Assembly (NCBI GenBank): GCA_013399305.1
Contig: VXAI01000038.1
Span: 5,073,230 to 5,137,229 of the forward strand
Direction: 5' to 3'
Source: Rostratula benghalensis
Lineage: Eukaryota > Chordata > Aves > Charadriiformes > Rostratulidae
Length of the DNA: 64,000 nucleotides
Shown here in pieces: positions 12,588 to 25,500 of the stretch. Numbering within the stretch: the stretch's first letter is position 1; every line of letters begins with the position of its first letter. Below the pieces are notes generated by a model, which saw only the letters and a program-made list of their open reading frames with translations, ran no database searches and was not told the origin of the DNA. The position numbers and the translations under genes are program-made.

Positions 12588-14388
12588 TAAAATATCTCAA
12601 ATGCTTTTCCTGAGAACTCTGGTGCTTTGTGCTACACTCACCCTAAGGTCTACCACAAAAACAAGCTCATGTATGGACCAGCTATGTTGGAGAAGGGGAA
12701 AATTGGGAAGATATTGTTAATAACCACATACTCAGGGCAAAAGTATGTACTATCTTTCCTTTCATCCCAAGATTTGGTTTGCAGGTCTCCAACTAGGTTA
12801 ATGTACCAACTAAGTACATTTCATAAGAGCAGAGGTTTCAGACACACACACCCCCCCCCTCGTCATTTTAATATCCATGTTAAAGTGGATAAAAACAGCA
12901 ATTAATACTGGAAGGCAGATCCATTGACACTGGGTCCAGATGGGAAATAATCCTGAAGTTTTGAAGGCATCTAGAACTGGGATTTTGCTTTGCAACAGCA
13001 TGGCAGACCCGGTGTTGGCTAATAAAATACCATGTCTGAGCTCTCAGACACTGCCCTGGGTCAAGTTTGGGCACAGAGAAACAAAAGCTCTAGCAGGACC
13101 TATCAGTAAGGAGGCTTAGATTCATTTGCATGAGTCATTGAACAGGAAGAGAGGAACAGTTGTATATCAGGCTGGGATTCAGCTGTATTTGCAGTGTGCA
13201 CTGGTACAACTTTAAAAATGCATCCTCACTCTAGCCCCAGGTTTAAAAACCTCTTTGTAAAACACACTGAACTAAATTAATCTGTTCCCTGCTGACCCAT
13301 ACATCCTTGCTGGTTCTTTAAGCAAAGACTATTCGTGTTTCCTGGGTCCCAAAAGGTAGGTTTCATTATGTGCATGTGTCACAGCTGGATAAACTAAAGC
13401 AAAAAGAAGCTAAACAACCTCAGTCCCACAATGGGACAATTACATTCCTCAGTCCTCAGCACATCTCCCCAGCAAAGGCAGAAGAGCATCTAGTAAAGCC
13501 TAAATAACATGTACACAGGCCTGTAGAAAGGAAAGACGAAAGGACAGGATCTCCAAAGTGAACACTAAAGGCGGATGGGGGGAAGAAAATTTGTACACGG
13601 TGACTGGCAGGGGAAGAGACAGACAATACACTGTGCACTGCTCTTGACAGCTGACATCAGTCAGGATGGTTATTATCATCTCAACATCTCGTCTGGAAAG
13701 TTTTGACTAACTGAATTTGGGTTTTGACAGGAAGTCTAGATCTTACCCTACTTCAGTGGCTGGAATTTCTTGAGGCTTCTTCTTATGCTAGGCTGAAGAA
13801 GGTAACACTAAAGCCCTGAGTGCAGCATTGTCATGCAGTGCCTTGTAAAGGCAACTAGTCACAGCCCAGGTGCTGCTATCATCACCACCACGTAGTTCCA
13901 GCTTCTCTGCTTTATTTATTGCTGCTTACTATATTCTGTATAAATATAAAAGGCTGACTTCCTTCTGTCACTGGGGAGGAAGGTCGTCCCAGAAGGGAGG
14001 ATCTCTCCCAAGCTAGTTAAAATCGTTACAGCAGCATAAAACATGCAGGCATCAGAGATAAATCACATCCTGTATATAAAATAACTTTCACAAAAATATA
14101 GCCTTCAGTAAGCACAGCAGACATACAGTCACTTGCATAATTTTTTAAATCTTCCCTGCCTGTTTATAGTATTTCTTTGTGACAGACAGATAGATAATAC
14201 TATGAATTATGAATTCCAAGAGGAGCCAGATCTTGGTCCCACTGAAAACTGTGGCAAAATCAACAGTACCTTTGAAGAAACTGGAATTTCTCCCTCAATA
14301 CTGTTAAAAGCAAACTTTTATTTGGTTTCCATGACAGAAGAGTTCTGTGTCTCTTTTTCTATTATACAGAGCCTTCTACAAACATATC
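12588..14388. other. Intergenic, nothing recognised
   Basis: No gene, RNA or identifiable transposon seen. A short CA/C-rich stretch lies near 12841-12860. Confidence 0.5.
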
Positions 14389-14636
14389 AGAGAATGACAG
14401 AATGGCAGCAGTTGAAAGAGACCTTTAGAGATCATCCAATCCAAGCCCCAGCCAAAGCAGGTTGGACAGGAACACATCGTGGCAGGTTTTTAGTATCTCC
14501 AGAGGAGACTGCACAACCTCTCTGTGCAGCCTGTTCCAGTACTCTGGCACCCTCTAAGTAAAGAATTTTTTCATTCTATTCAGATGGAATTTCCTCTGTT
14601 CCAGTTTATGTCCATTGCCCCTTGTGCTGTTGCTAT
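14389..14636 (-). mobile_element. CR1 LINE fragment
   Basis: The plus strand reads as the reverse complement of an avian CR1 3' end. It has an 'agaatgacagaatgg' start, then 'gatcatccaatccaagcccc', a 'ctctgtgcagcctgttccagt' block and 'ttccagtttatgtccattgccccttgt'. It is truncated, coding-dead and moderately diverged. Confidence 0.85.
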
Positions 14637-17600
14637 ATTTATACATATATAACATATATATTTTATTTTATACTTTTGTGCACCTAGCTGTCAGGTTTCT
14701 TTAAGCTGAATTGACTTACAAATTTTATGATCTTGCCTACTGATTTCTGGCTCATTGGTTTAATACCTAATACAACTGATTCAAAAGAGATTGGGCTAAG
14801 AGAGAAACCTAGGAGATACTTTAGAAATCGCGCACCTTTCGTAGACCACTTTGCACATTCACAAAAGCCGTGGTCCTATCACAAGACAGGTAGGGTTTGG
14901 TTAGCCAGTTCTTGCTTTGCACTGTGAAGGGTGTATAAATTAGGACACATGGCTCCCACCTCTTATGCAAGCAGTGAAGAGCTGTCAGGCATGCTTCAGT
15001 AGCAGAGTAGAGAGAGGATGGTAGAAACAGCCCTTCTGCATACTCCTGATGACCTGTGCAGCCTCCAGAAGCTGCAGAGCTCTGCTTGTGGACTGGGCTC
15101 ACAAGAGAGGGAGGAACGTGCCAAGACAGGAGCTGCAGTTACCCTCCGTGACACGGTTTTCTAAGCTGGGAAGCGTTCCCAGTAGGAAATGCCTGCAGAG
15201 ATACATACAGAGGCATTAACCTTCCCCCCAGAGTCTGTTTGTGTACGTGAGTGCATGTATATGCACATTTTTCTTATCCTAAGGGAAGAATTTTGCTCCA
15301 TAGTTGCACAGAGGGCTTGGATGTTACCAGAACAGCCCACAAGCCCTGCTGGTTTGTTCAGCATCCCCCACGACAGCCAGGTTATCTATCCTAGTGTCTT
15401 AAAACCCTACTCAGGTTTATCACACTCTCAATTAATTATTTTGCCATGACTGGCTTTAACATTTGTGAAAGCAAGACTGCTCGAGGCAGTACAACACAGT
15501 CAGACCCCACATCAACTACAGTGCACCCTCAGACCTGTCACCGCACCTGCGTCCTGGCCTGCAGCTCTTCTGCTGCCTCGCTCTTGCCTGAGTGCTGCTG
15601 CCTGTGACAAGTCCTGGGCTCCTGTGCACCCTGCGCTTGTGACAAATGGCTGTCACCAAGATGAATGTAGCATTTCAATGGGTAAAAAAAAATAATCTAC
15701 TGCTGCCCTATCAGCCAGCTCGAGTGAAAAGAAATGATACAAAGCAGTATCAGGCAGCCCAGTGCAATTTCTGTCACAAGCTCCACAGATGGCTTCACTA
15801 GATGCTTTGCAGTCAGAAGTTAAAGAAAACAGGAAAGTTTCAAATGAGTTATGAAGGCAGGAAGTGAGTCAGCCCCAAGCAAGAGGGACAGCAAACAGCA
15901 GCCTCTTCCACTGCAGACACCCAGCCACGGGCCACCAACACAGATGTCCAGAACCAGAGTGAATGAACCTGAGAGCAGAGAGTGCTGCAGGGCAGGAACA
16001 GAGAGGAAAGGGACCCTTCTTCACTGACCACAGCCCAAAGGCAAGAAGATTTTCTCCAGGAGGAGCAGTGTCTTCTAACCAGTTTTCCTTCTCCTTGCAG
16101 AAGTGGCCTGACCACCACCTCGTCCCCTCCCCAGCCAGGCACACCGAAGCCTCTTGCACAGTTCTGCTCAGGAGGAACAGCTGTGAAGAGTCCTCCAGAA
16201 TAACTCAGATGGAATGGGGATTTCAAGTCCCCTCAAGCATCTTGAAATTTGAACACTGGGCCTCTCACACACTCAGATGAGTACTGTGCTATTAGAAATA
16301 GCAACGCCAACACCTCCTCCTCACTTGCCATCCTACTCTTCCAGCATCCTGCATGAGAAGAAATTGTTCTGAAAACACTGTCACATCAGACTTCAAAGAA
16401 CAAGGAGGCCAAGGAACATCTTAGCAGAGTTTAGGCATAAACAAGACTCTAGCTGCTTGCCTAAAAACAGATGCTTATCAAAGAATTCATCTGGAGTAAG
16501 CAGAAGAGCCATAAGCCAGCAGTGCTACTGCAGTTCAGCAGCGTTATGGCAAGAGTTCTAAGGATCTGCATTTTAGGGATAGGTAGAAAGAGGCCCAGAC
16601 CCTTTTGTAGCTTTACCTCCAGGCACACAGATGACATCTGAAAATAGAATCCAGGTTCTGAAGTCAAACAGGCACCTTTGAAGTTTATATGCTAGATATT
16701 TGACAATATTGCCTGTCACACAAAAATGTTGCAGTTCCAGGAAATAACATTCAGTCCTTAAGCCTGGACAGTCACACACGCACCGAGATCCTAGTTGGTA
16801 ACAAATATCCACCAACTTTTGCAGGCTCCTGAACAGGGCAAAATATTTAAAAAATAAGCTGTTCCACAGATACTGCTTCAGGTTCCTAATACCTTGGCCT
16901 CTCTTTCAAGCATGCTTTCTAAACTATTAAGAGGACAAATCACTTTTTGCCCTCTGTATTATTCAGGAAAAAAAAAAAAAAAAAAGAGTCTGGAGCACAG
17001 GCACTAGAAAAGGGCCTTGCCCCTCTGCTATAATGCATCAGACCCCTGTAGTAAAAGACTTAAAAGTCACATCACAGTCACATACACAAGGCTGGGGAAC
17101 CAGGACACAACTGAAGTAGAATATGAGCTTCTCGAGGCAATTAGATTGCAATGCAAAGCATTTCCAGATCCTTCCTAGCTTCAAAAGAAACTCAGAGTAA
17201 GGCGTGGGAAGATGGGCACAGAAGAACAAAACACTTCAGAGGAAGGTTTACTAACACTGAAAGAAGCTGTTGAGAACCTCTTATCTGGGAAAAAGAAAAA
17301 AAAAAAAGGCTGGGACAAGACTGGGTAGAAGGTGAAAAGCAAAATCCAGTACCTGGTTGCAACTTGCAAGTTTTGAACATCTTCCAGTGGAATAATTATT
17401 CTTAGAAAAGTGCTGTGCTGTTGAAACCAATTTCCCACAGGAATGTTTCCATTTTCATTTTAATTTTTTCTCTCACACATTCTGACATAGGTCAGCACAC
17501 ATCTGGAACCAGGGGACATTGCATTTACAAAATGAAGTTTCATTCCTAAATTTTACAGAGCAAGATTTTGTAAGTCAACTTTGGAACTAAAAGTCTTGAT

Positions 17601-18177
17601 TTCATAAAAATAGGATGCTTTAACCGACCCTTTTAAATATCTAAAAAGAATTTATAAGCTCCTTCACAAAATCCAGGAAATGAAACATAACAGGCTCTAC
17701 TCCAAGCATAGGATCATGCAGCCTAAAAACAACTCTTGAGGGCTGTTTATTTTTTAAGAAGGAAGGCAATGGGCAAGGACTAGGGAATACCTAAGCAGTC
17801 TTAGAAAGAAAACTGTATGGACAAAGCTCTCAAGCTGAAAAGAGGTTGAGAGCCAAGAAGCTGTCATTCATTGTTTGCTGCTGGGTTATATTTTGACAAA
17901 CAGAACTTAGTACATGCCCTGAAAATAAACAGAAACCATCAGAAAGAAACACAACTTATTTCTTCTGCCTGAAATTTGCACAAACAGTGAGTACAGAGGC
18001 TCCCAATTCTGGCTAATCACCTTTTCAAAGGAGGTTGCTACCATGCTGAATGAAATGCAAAACCCTCTGAACTAACAAATTCCGGCAGCACCTTGTATTT
18101 GATTAAGGAACAAAATTACATGTTAGCTAAACATGATGTTATTTTATTGATCCTGAAGCTGGGAGAATTTTGCTCAC
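14637..18177. other. Intergenic / predicted host intron, nothing recognised
   Basis: No coding exon recognised on either strand. An A-run sits at about 16969-16985. Several 60-125 codon frames occur by chance in the slightly GC-richer stretch near 15.8-16.3 kb, without domain-like content. Confidence 0.45.
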
Positions 18178-18273
18178 CTGGCTTACAGAAAACTGCAGCC
18201 AAACAATTACTGATTCAAACTTGGGTTTGGGTTTGGTTTTGGTTTGTTTTTTTTTTTTCTCTTGTTCCAAAAC

Positions 18274-18696
18274 TGAGTCATAGAGAGATTTGCAGAACTG
18301 AACTGTAACAACAGCCAAAGAAAATATTCCTGCTGAGGAAACAGTTCTGCTGAAAGCTGACATCCCCTGATGGGGACATCCCAGCACAGAGGGTGTTTGT
18401 GTCTGCTGAGATCTGTTGCGTGCCGCAGCCCGTCCCTCTCCAGGCAGATGATTCACCAGCACGTGGGACAGCCGTTTTATTGCTGCCCAGCAGAAGTACT
18501 CGGTGCTGCTCTTCAGACCGTAGCAAGGACCTGTTTCCCACAGGGACTTGTCACACCCACCCAAGCTGCTTCAGAAGGAAGGCTGGCCACGTTATTCACC
18601 CTACAGGCTGGGGAACAGCCTGTTGTTCTGAAGAGCAGCAAGGGCTTGCAGGGCCCCATGGTTGGGATTTCCCTGCAGTAGTCCCAGGGACATCCC
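18274..18696 (-). promoter_or_regulatory. NF-kB/AP-1 site cluster, candidate miR-146a promoter
   Basis: Three decamers fit GGGRNWYYCC: GGGACATCCC at 18373-18382, GGGATTTCCC at 18664-18673 and GGGACATCCC again at 18687-18696. An AP-1 consensus TGAGTCA lies at 18274-18280. The cluster lies about 17 kb upstream (minus-strand sense) of the miR-146a hairpin, next to a usable splice donor at 18178. miR-146a is a classic NF-kB target whose human promoter lies at a similar distance. The sites are seen; their function is inferred. No TATA box is evident at the expected place. Confidence 0.45.
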
Positions 18697-21547
18697 TCGC
18701 TGCAGGGACAGGCACATGTTGGTTTTGTGTCTCTGTGGATAGCCAGGAGTTTACCAGAGAAGGAAGAACAGGATGACTTGCACTTCATGTCCCCAGGAAC
18801 TGCTCGCTCCCCCCTGCAGAGCTTGTCTTCGCTCCATCTTCTGAGATGCACTCTCACACTGCAGCTGGAAAAAAAAACACTGCAGGGAATGTGATTGTTT
18901 CCAGGGATTTTTGTTTAAACCCATTAATATCCAGCATCCCAGCTGGCTATTTATGGAAGGTTAACAGCAGCATCTTGCTTGGATGTCAGAAGAAATTTGA
19001 GCAGCAGCAGAGAGAAAAGTGACAGGGAAATATTGAAAGCCATCCCCTGTCATGCACAGCAATAACACTGTCACAGTCCACAAGAAAATATGTTTAGTTG
19101 GGTTTTGAAGAAAGAGTCAACCTCTGCCCTCTGGGAAGACAGGAGTTTATAACTCAGAATCGAGGAGAATTCCTCTTCTTACTGGAATCCGTGTCCCCCA
19201 CGCAAACTGCTGTGGCTGCAGACAGAAATGGCAGTGGGGAATGCGGGGAAGCCCTGCTGAGAGCTGGGGCCACGGCTGGCAAAGCGCAGGGAGCAGCAAT
19301 GGACACAGGAGCTGTAAGGGAGAGGCTTCAGAGATACAGCCCTGTAACGAGAGGAATTTAGGAAAAGCTGCTCTCTGTCCTCCTTTTCCCGCTATCCAGC
19401 GGCAGGGGCTCCCTCCAGTGGCTCAGCTTGCCAGGAACGGCGGACTAAGAGGCAGGAAAACCCTGGCTGCCGAGAGATTCCTGCTCCATCTCCTCTTCCT
19501 TCCACCTGCTCACCCCTGGGCTCCTTTAGCCGCCTTTACCCCTCTGCACACCAAAAGCTGTCAGCCACCCTCTCTCCTCTCGTATTTCCACAGCACCCAC
19601 TCTGAAGCCCATCAGAGGTCATTATGGAAGTCTCTGGACCACTCCACCACTGTCCTGCGTGACCATTCACTGTGCTAACACCCTCTCTCACCAGTGGAAT
19701 ATGTTATCCTTAAGTAACCCAAATTGTGTCATCAGATTTTTGTCTCCACCCTTCAAAGCTCCCACCCTGCTTTTCCATTTTTACTCAGGGTCCGGCTGTG
19801 CCATCCACTGGGGACCTCCTGAGTGACAATGCAGCAAGGTCAACACCACACCAGGCAGCAAATACCCTGCCTTGTGACTCCTTTGTCGGTGCCCATATTC
19901 ATGTCATTGTAAGAATTACAAACAATTATCTTTGCACTAGGTACATACAAAATTATTCATATTTAAATTCATGCTAACGTCTGTACTCATGGGTGAGGAC
20001 TGGACTGACACAAGGCTGAGCTCATGGTCATCACTACACTAACAAAGGCCTGGCCTTCCCCAGAGGTAGCAGTCTGGCAGCAGGGGTCCTTCCTCCAGAA
20101 AGGCAGCCTTGTCCCTCATGCCACCAGAGCAGAGAGCCACCTACACTGAAGGGATGGGGTCTGTCTCTCCTGCCCAGCACCAGGAGCTCCCACTTCGTGG
20201 CTGTGGTGAGGACAGCCCTTTTCTCCCACTCCCACCACCTCCCAGCTATGGCAAGGAGCCTGTCCCAGCACTAGCATGGCCCCTCACTGTTGGTGTGGCA
20301 ACATCCAGCTCTGCCTCCACTCACAAATTTCACCCCACCGGCTTTCCCACCACACCTGCAATACCAAAACTGAGAATTTCAACTTCATTTCAACCCACAA
20401 CAAGCAAGAGGGGAAAAAGGCACTAGGAAAATGGCAGCTCCCACCAATACTGCTCAGCCACACTTGCTCTGCAGAAATTTTGCACAGCCGTTTGGTTTTT
20501 GAGATGTGCCAGTTTCACTACTTTATGAAGGCCAGGACTAAAGGTAGGATTCCCAAAGCTGTGCTAGAGCACAATTCGGGAGAACTCAAAATCCCACCCA
20601 AGCACTACACACCTCCTAGCTACCAACTGCAGCTGCAGTCCCAGAATAAAGACCTGGGAGCCACCTTGCTGCTGGTCACCAAGGAGCAGAAAGGCCAGAC
20701 AGCAAGGCAGGAGAGCTAGAGGACTATGGCACATAAGCCATGAGGCACAAGAAGCCTGGGGCAATAAAAAAAGAAGGAAGTTTGGATGTGTCCACACAAG
20801 CTGCAATTGCCTTCTCCTGATTGCATCACTTTTGATACTCCTGACTGTTTTAACTCGGTTCTCTTTGAAAATTTTTCTCACGGAAATTTCATGTGAATTA
20901 GGAAAGAACAGGAGATGCAGGACCTGGTCTCTAGGAAACACTGGACCAGATCCTGCAGGGTTGTTGAAGCACCCAACAAGGCAGGGCTCAGCTGAGGCTG
21001 CAGTGCTGTGAAAGGCTGCGTTTACAGCCTGCACCCTAGTTTTTAATTACACTGACAAATTTCCTCTGGACTGCTGGGAAGAAGAAACTTGGCCAAATTT
21101 ACCCTCAGAGCTGTTCCAGTCATACCTTTTTTTTGTCTGCAGGACCTTGTCTCAATTTGGAAATATGCTTTTGCCACAGAGAGAGGCAGGCTGAGAATTC
21201 AGCTCCCAAAGACATTTTTGTCAAGGATCAGAGTCAATTGTGAAAATGAAACCAAATGTATGTACCTGAAGCCAAACTGAAGGCCAGAATGTAAAAGGTG
21301 CTTTCCTAAATGTTTAACTAGCTCAAAACCCAGCTGTTTGTCAGGTATTTTCTCCAGGACTTGATTTATTAAGGAAAATATTCAACCCCAAAATACCATG
21401 TTTGTGAGCTAAAGTGCCATCTAAACTGGGCACTGCTGCCAGATCATGCCTCAATTGTATGGCAATTTAATAAGGGCTTTTCTCAGGTCAGAAATCAGTG
21501 TTTTCCTGGGACATGCTCCTGGCTGTTTCAAGATCTATGAAGCTTAC
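18697..21547. other. Intergenic, nothing recognised
   Basis: Slightly GC-richer sequence with many medium-length chance frames on both strands. None shows a recognisable domain, splice-linked frame or family resemblance. Confidence 0.45.
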
Positions 21548-21778
21548 TGTGCTGGTTTTGTCTGGGATAGAATGAATTTTCTTCACAGTAGCTAGCATGG
21601 GGCTGTTTTGGATTTGTGCTGGAAACAGTGCTGATAATGCAGGGACAGCTGTGTTATTGTTGAGTGGTGCTTACACAGACTCAAGGTCTTTTCTGCTCCA
21701 GGCACCACCCCACCACTGGGGGAGAGTGAGCAAGTGGCTGCACAGTACTTAATTGTCCACTGGTGTTAAAGCATGACA
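21548..21778 (+). mobile_element. Endogenous retrovirus LTR, internally deleted
   Basis: Begins TGTGCTGGTTTTG and ends GTTAAAGCATGACA, so it has TG...CA termini. It shares with the longer LTR at 29879-30286 the ordered blocks 'ttttggatt', 'gaaaacagtg'-like, 'cacagactcaagg' and 'ttttctgct'. It is about 180 bp shorter because the middle of the LTR is missing. No clear target-site duplication is seen. It is a non-coding relic. Confidence 0.75.
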
Positions 21779-22135
21779 GCCCTTTCAGGCACCCGACCCA
21801 GGGCTCAAAGGGTTCAAGACTGGAACGTGCTAGAAAGAATGTTTAGTTTATTGCTGTTCAGCATCTAATCAGCAGGCTCCTGTGCATGCCACAGGGCTCA
21901 CTTACCTTACAGTATATTAGAGTCTAGGGCTGGCCAGTGGCTGCTTTTTGCTTTCACTGCTTGCTGTGCTCTGCCTCTCATCTCACTCTGCGGTGCCTGG
22001 GAACATTTTGATAACAGCAACAGCCATGTGCCTGGGCTGGCAGATGGCCTGGGCATCGCTGCTGTAGTAGGCAGGCTAGAACTCCAGTGTGAACTCAAGG
22101 CAAAGAGACTGTGACATGTGCATAAGTCCACTTGG

Positions 22136-22470
22136 GAGCAGGACTCCCCAAAGTGTCTGCACCCATGCACAATTCCACACTAGAGCAGGTACATCTCAAA
22201 GCACTTGTGACCATGGTTGTGTCTGTGCTGCAGCAGATATAACAGAAGGGATTGCAGCCCACATGTAAGTCCACTCTGGAGAAGGTACACCTCAAAGCCT
22301 CTGTGGCTATGCATGAGGTCATGGTAGAGCACCTCAATGCCTGTGCCATGAATAAAACCACAACAGAGGAGGTACACCCCTGAAGGGAAGGGACTGCAGC
22401 AATGGCTAGGGCCATATCAGAAAAGGTTTACTTCTGAAGGGACTGTGGCTGCAGGTAAGACCACACTAAA
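22136..22470 (+). repeat. Degenerate tandem array, about 48-bp unit
   Basis: About seven head-to-tail units begin with variants of 'gagcaggtacacctcaaag'. Unit starts are near 22136, 22183, 22231, 22279, 22327, 22366 and 22420. The three central spacings are exactly 48 bp, and the later units are 39 and 54 bp. A 48-bp unit is 16 codons, and successive units align in one frame, now broken by stops. It lies 360 bp downstream of an LTR in the same orientation, so it may derive from the interior of the same retrovirus family, which I cannot confirm. Confidence 0.65.
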
Positions 22471-22515
22471 GCTAGGAGTTGAACTTAAGATACAAGGGAA
22501 ATGGGTGCAGAGACA

Positions 22516-22555
22516 TATCCTCCTTGATAACATCTTATCCTCCTTGATAACATCT
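22516..22555. repeat. 20-bp tandem duplication
   Basis: The unit TATCCTCCTTGATAACATCT occurs twice consecutively without differences. Confidence 0.9.
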
Positions 22556-22559
22556 TATC

Positions 22560-25500
22560 TATCACTAGGCATTGTTATGGCTATTCTTTGAATCTTTGGC
22601 GTCCCATGCAAAAATGGTAGATGGTGTGGAAGGTGAAAGATGGTGTCCCATCCTTCCCCTCTTTGAAATCCCTTTGTGTATATAGCTACACCATTCATTA
22701 TACCATCTCTAACTGTGCTTTAAGTAACTGAAAAATTATAAGAAAAAGAATCTCCATCACCAAAACAGTACCTCTACTTTCGTTGATATCATCTCAGTAA
22801 TGTTCTTGAAAACTGGATCTTAGATCTTTTCCAGCACTATGTCAATCATCATTACTAGTCTGAATGAGATCACACCAAGTCTGATGTTGTTCCTGGTTTA
22901 AACTTTTCAAAAGTCAGTATTTAGGATGGGTTCAGGTCACTTCAGATGCTGCTATCAAACAGAACAGACATAGCTAATGCATGTCTTTAAGCAAAGAATT
23001 CAGATCTGCAGAAAAAATTACTTGGAACAGTTTTTGAAGCAAATAATAGATTCTAAGCTCTCTCCTCTTCCAGTCTTTACAAGATCCCCCTATGCATAAT
23101 AATCTCAATTTTGTCCCTTAACTAACAGGAATCACTTCTGCTGGCACCTATAGCAATCCACTTGAACCAGGGGGACTTAGAAGATGCTTCTACCCATTGC
23201 CTATGTACTTTGAGTGGAAGTGCTTGAAGAAAGCCCAGCCTGAGCCACTGAAGACCAATGTGGGAAGGCCTCCAAAGATTCTACCTTCCATATGGCTTAT
23301 AGAAATAACTTAGCTAGTGCAAAAATCCAAACATGATGTCTAGGGCTAGAAACATGCCTTCAGCTCCATGGACCTCCATCAAACTTCATTAACTGGGAGA
23401 GATTACCTCATCTGTTAGAAAAAGCACAAAACACCCACCCCAACAAGTCATTCACACACTCCTTTCTAGCATTCTTCATATTTTGACTGCAAGAAAATAC
23501 ACATTAGGACTTTTCTCTCTAATTTTGAAGATCATTCAAGCACAACAGGCCCACCATGCTTTTAACTTTTAACTCCCATACTGCAGCAAGAAGTAATTTT
23601 CTCAATTATGCTTTTTCTACATGCTTTGCAGAGTTATATGCAAAAAAAGCATGCTTGTACAATCACATCCCAAACACCCAGTTTCTAAATATTTGTGTCT
23701 ACAAACGGTATTACAGACATGTTGACCTGATCAGAGCCTGTGTCTCCTGAAGTACCACTTCAGGGCTAGTTAGAGGGACACGATTTTATTTCTATACAGT
23801 ACATTGCTAACACTAAAAAAACTCCAGCAAAACTAAAGGTTACAAAATTCATGACTTTGTTAACCCTAGAGAGACAATTGCCTCCAGGCTTCTAATTTCT
23901 CTTTTTAAACAACAACAGATAAGAATGCCCTTGGTTGATATGCTATTCCCTGTAGTCACAGAGTAAAGCCACACTGAATTCTTTAGTGCTGACTCTTATC
24001 CTCCATTTCCCATTAATGAAGCAATGAAACCCATTAGAGATGCCTGCACTGTGCATGATGTACCAAAGGCAAACATCATCACAGCACAGTTGTCAGGTTG
24101 CAGGAGCGAGGAGCCGTAATACATGCTGTTACCATGGTGCCACCCGCTGCCAGAACATCACAAACAGGATGAATTATCTGATGTGCACTGGAGTAATTTC
24201 ACTCAGCCTGCTAAGTAAGAGATTATTTTTATATGAATCTCCAAGTTCTCCTTACAGAAATCCAGGTAAGGATTTAAAGTGATTCTCACAGCCAGAACAC
24301 TGTCAAAGAAGATGCTGTACAGAGTGATTACTAAGAAGGTACCTGCTCTGTGGACTTTGTTATAATCCAAATTTCTCAGTCATGGTAGGCAGTTACAGTG
24401 GCTCATTCAGACTGAGAACAAGCCACCACGCAAGCATTCACTTTCATCACAGCTACACATTTAAAACCCAGAATATCCCACATCTTTGCAGGAAGCATAA
24501 ATTGATCAAGCAAGTAAAACAAAATATTACAAGAAGTTCTAAGTAGGACTCCTGTTGTGCCAGGTAGTGCTCAGGCACCATTTTAAACTCAAGCTGCATC
24601 TATTCCTGACAATGCCCCAACAGAAAAAATACCCCAAACATAAGTATAAAAAGCCATGTATGATATGTCAACTCTTAAACTGCTATGGAAGTTTTTCAGT
24701 CAGCAGATTGAGCCTCATCACAGCTCTACTCTCACTCAAGTCACAGGAACATGCATTCCCCTTTAACCCCAGCCAGCTGAGTTGAGAAGTACATGTAAGG
24801 AGGAAAATAAAAGCCGCGTGAAACAAACTGATCTTTCTGATGAGCATTTACCAAAAAAAAGCTTTGTGAAAGCAAAAACTTGGACCTGTATTAATCAGAA
24901 ATCCCAATGAGAACAAAAAGCCCCATGAGGTACACTACTGTAAGAAACAAATATTTCCAGTCACCTAAAATTCAGTGCTGAGAATTAACATCTAACCAAA
25001 AATGAAGTAAACATCATGCAACTGAAGACGCTTCTTAACTCTGGGTTCTGTCATGGAAGTATCTGAAACTGGACATCAAGTTTTATTTTTAATCTTTTAA
25101 ACCAAAAGGGTTGGTTGGAATGGCCAACATTCTAAAAAGTTAATCAATCTTTAAATGCTAAGTTTAATTAGCTGTAGTGGTAGTATAAAGAAAACTGGGT
25201 CTTGCATTTTGTTCCTGAATACAGATTTATCTCCTATACATAAGATTCCTAGCAACGCTCCTGTCTTGGCACAGATGGCTGCATGATGCAGTACACCTCT
25301 AGGTCTTTACTATTTACAGATAAAAATCTTTAAAACCTTGCTTACTTCTTACCCAGATGTAATTTTGACTGGCTTATCTTGATTGCTAGCAGCTATCAGA
25401 AGACAGTGTTTGTAGAAAATTGGATTAAACACTCAAAAAAAGGATCTTAGAAACAGTGTTCCCCTGCACCTACAACATCTTTTCACAATTTTACAGACAA

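Larger units (their letters stand above)
1385..18300 (-). ncRNA. Predicted miR-146a primary (host) transcript
   Basis: Inferred non-coding transcript, not a seen transcript. On the minus strand a good donor (CCAG then GTGAGC, exon end 18178) lies just inside the NF-kB/AP-1 cluster. A good acceptor (TTCTGTTTTACAG, exon start 1552) lies about 95 nt upstream of the hairpin. Joining them places the hairpin in the second exon, which is the arrangement described for the human MIR146A host gene, whose start site is about 17 kb upstream of the hairpin. The 5' end given here is approximate and the 3' end is unknown; internal exons could exist. Confidence 0.35.

Noticed and set aside
24128..24141. RFX X-box-like GTTACCATGGTGCC
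   Set aside because: Two mismatches in the second half-site and no ciliary or MHC gene nearby.
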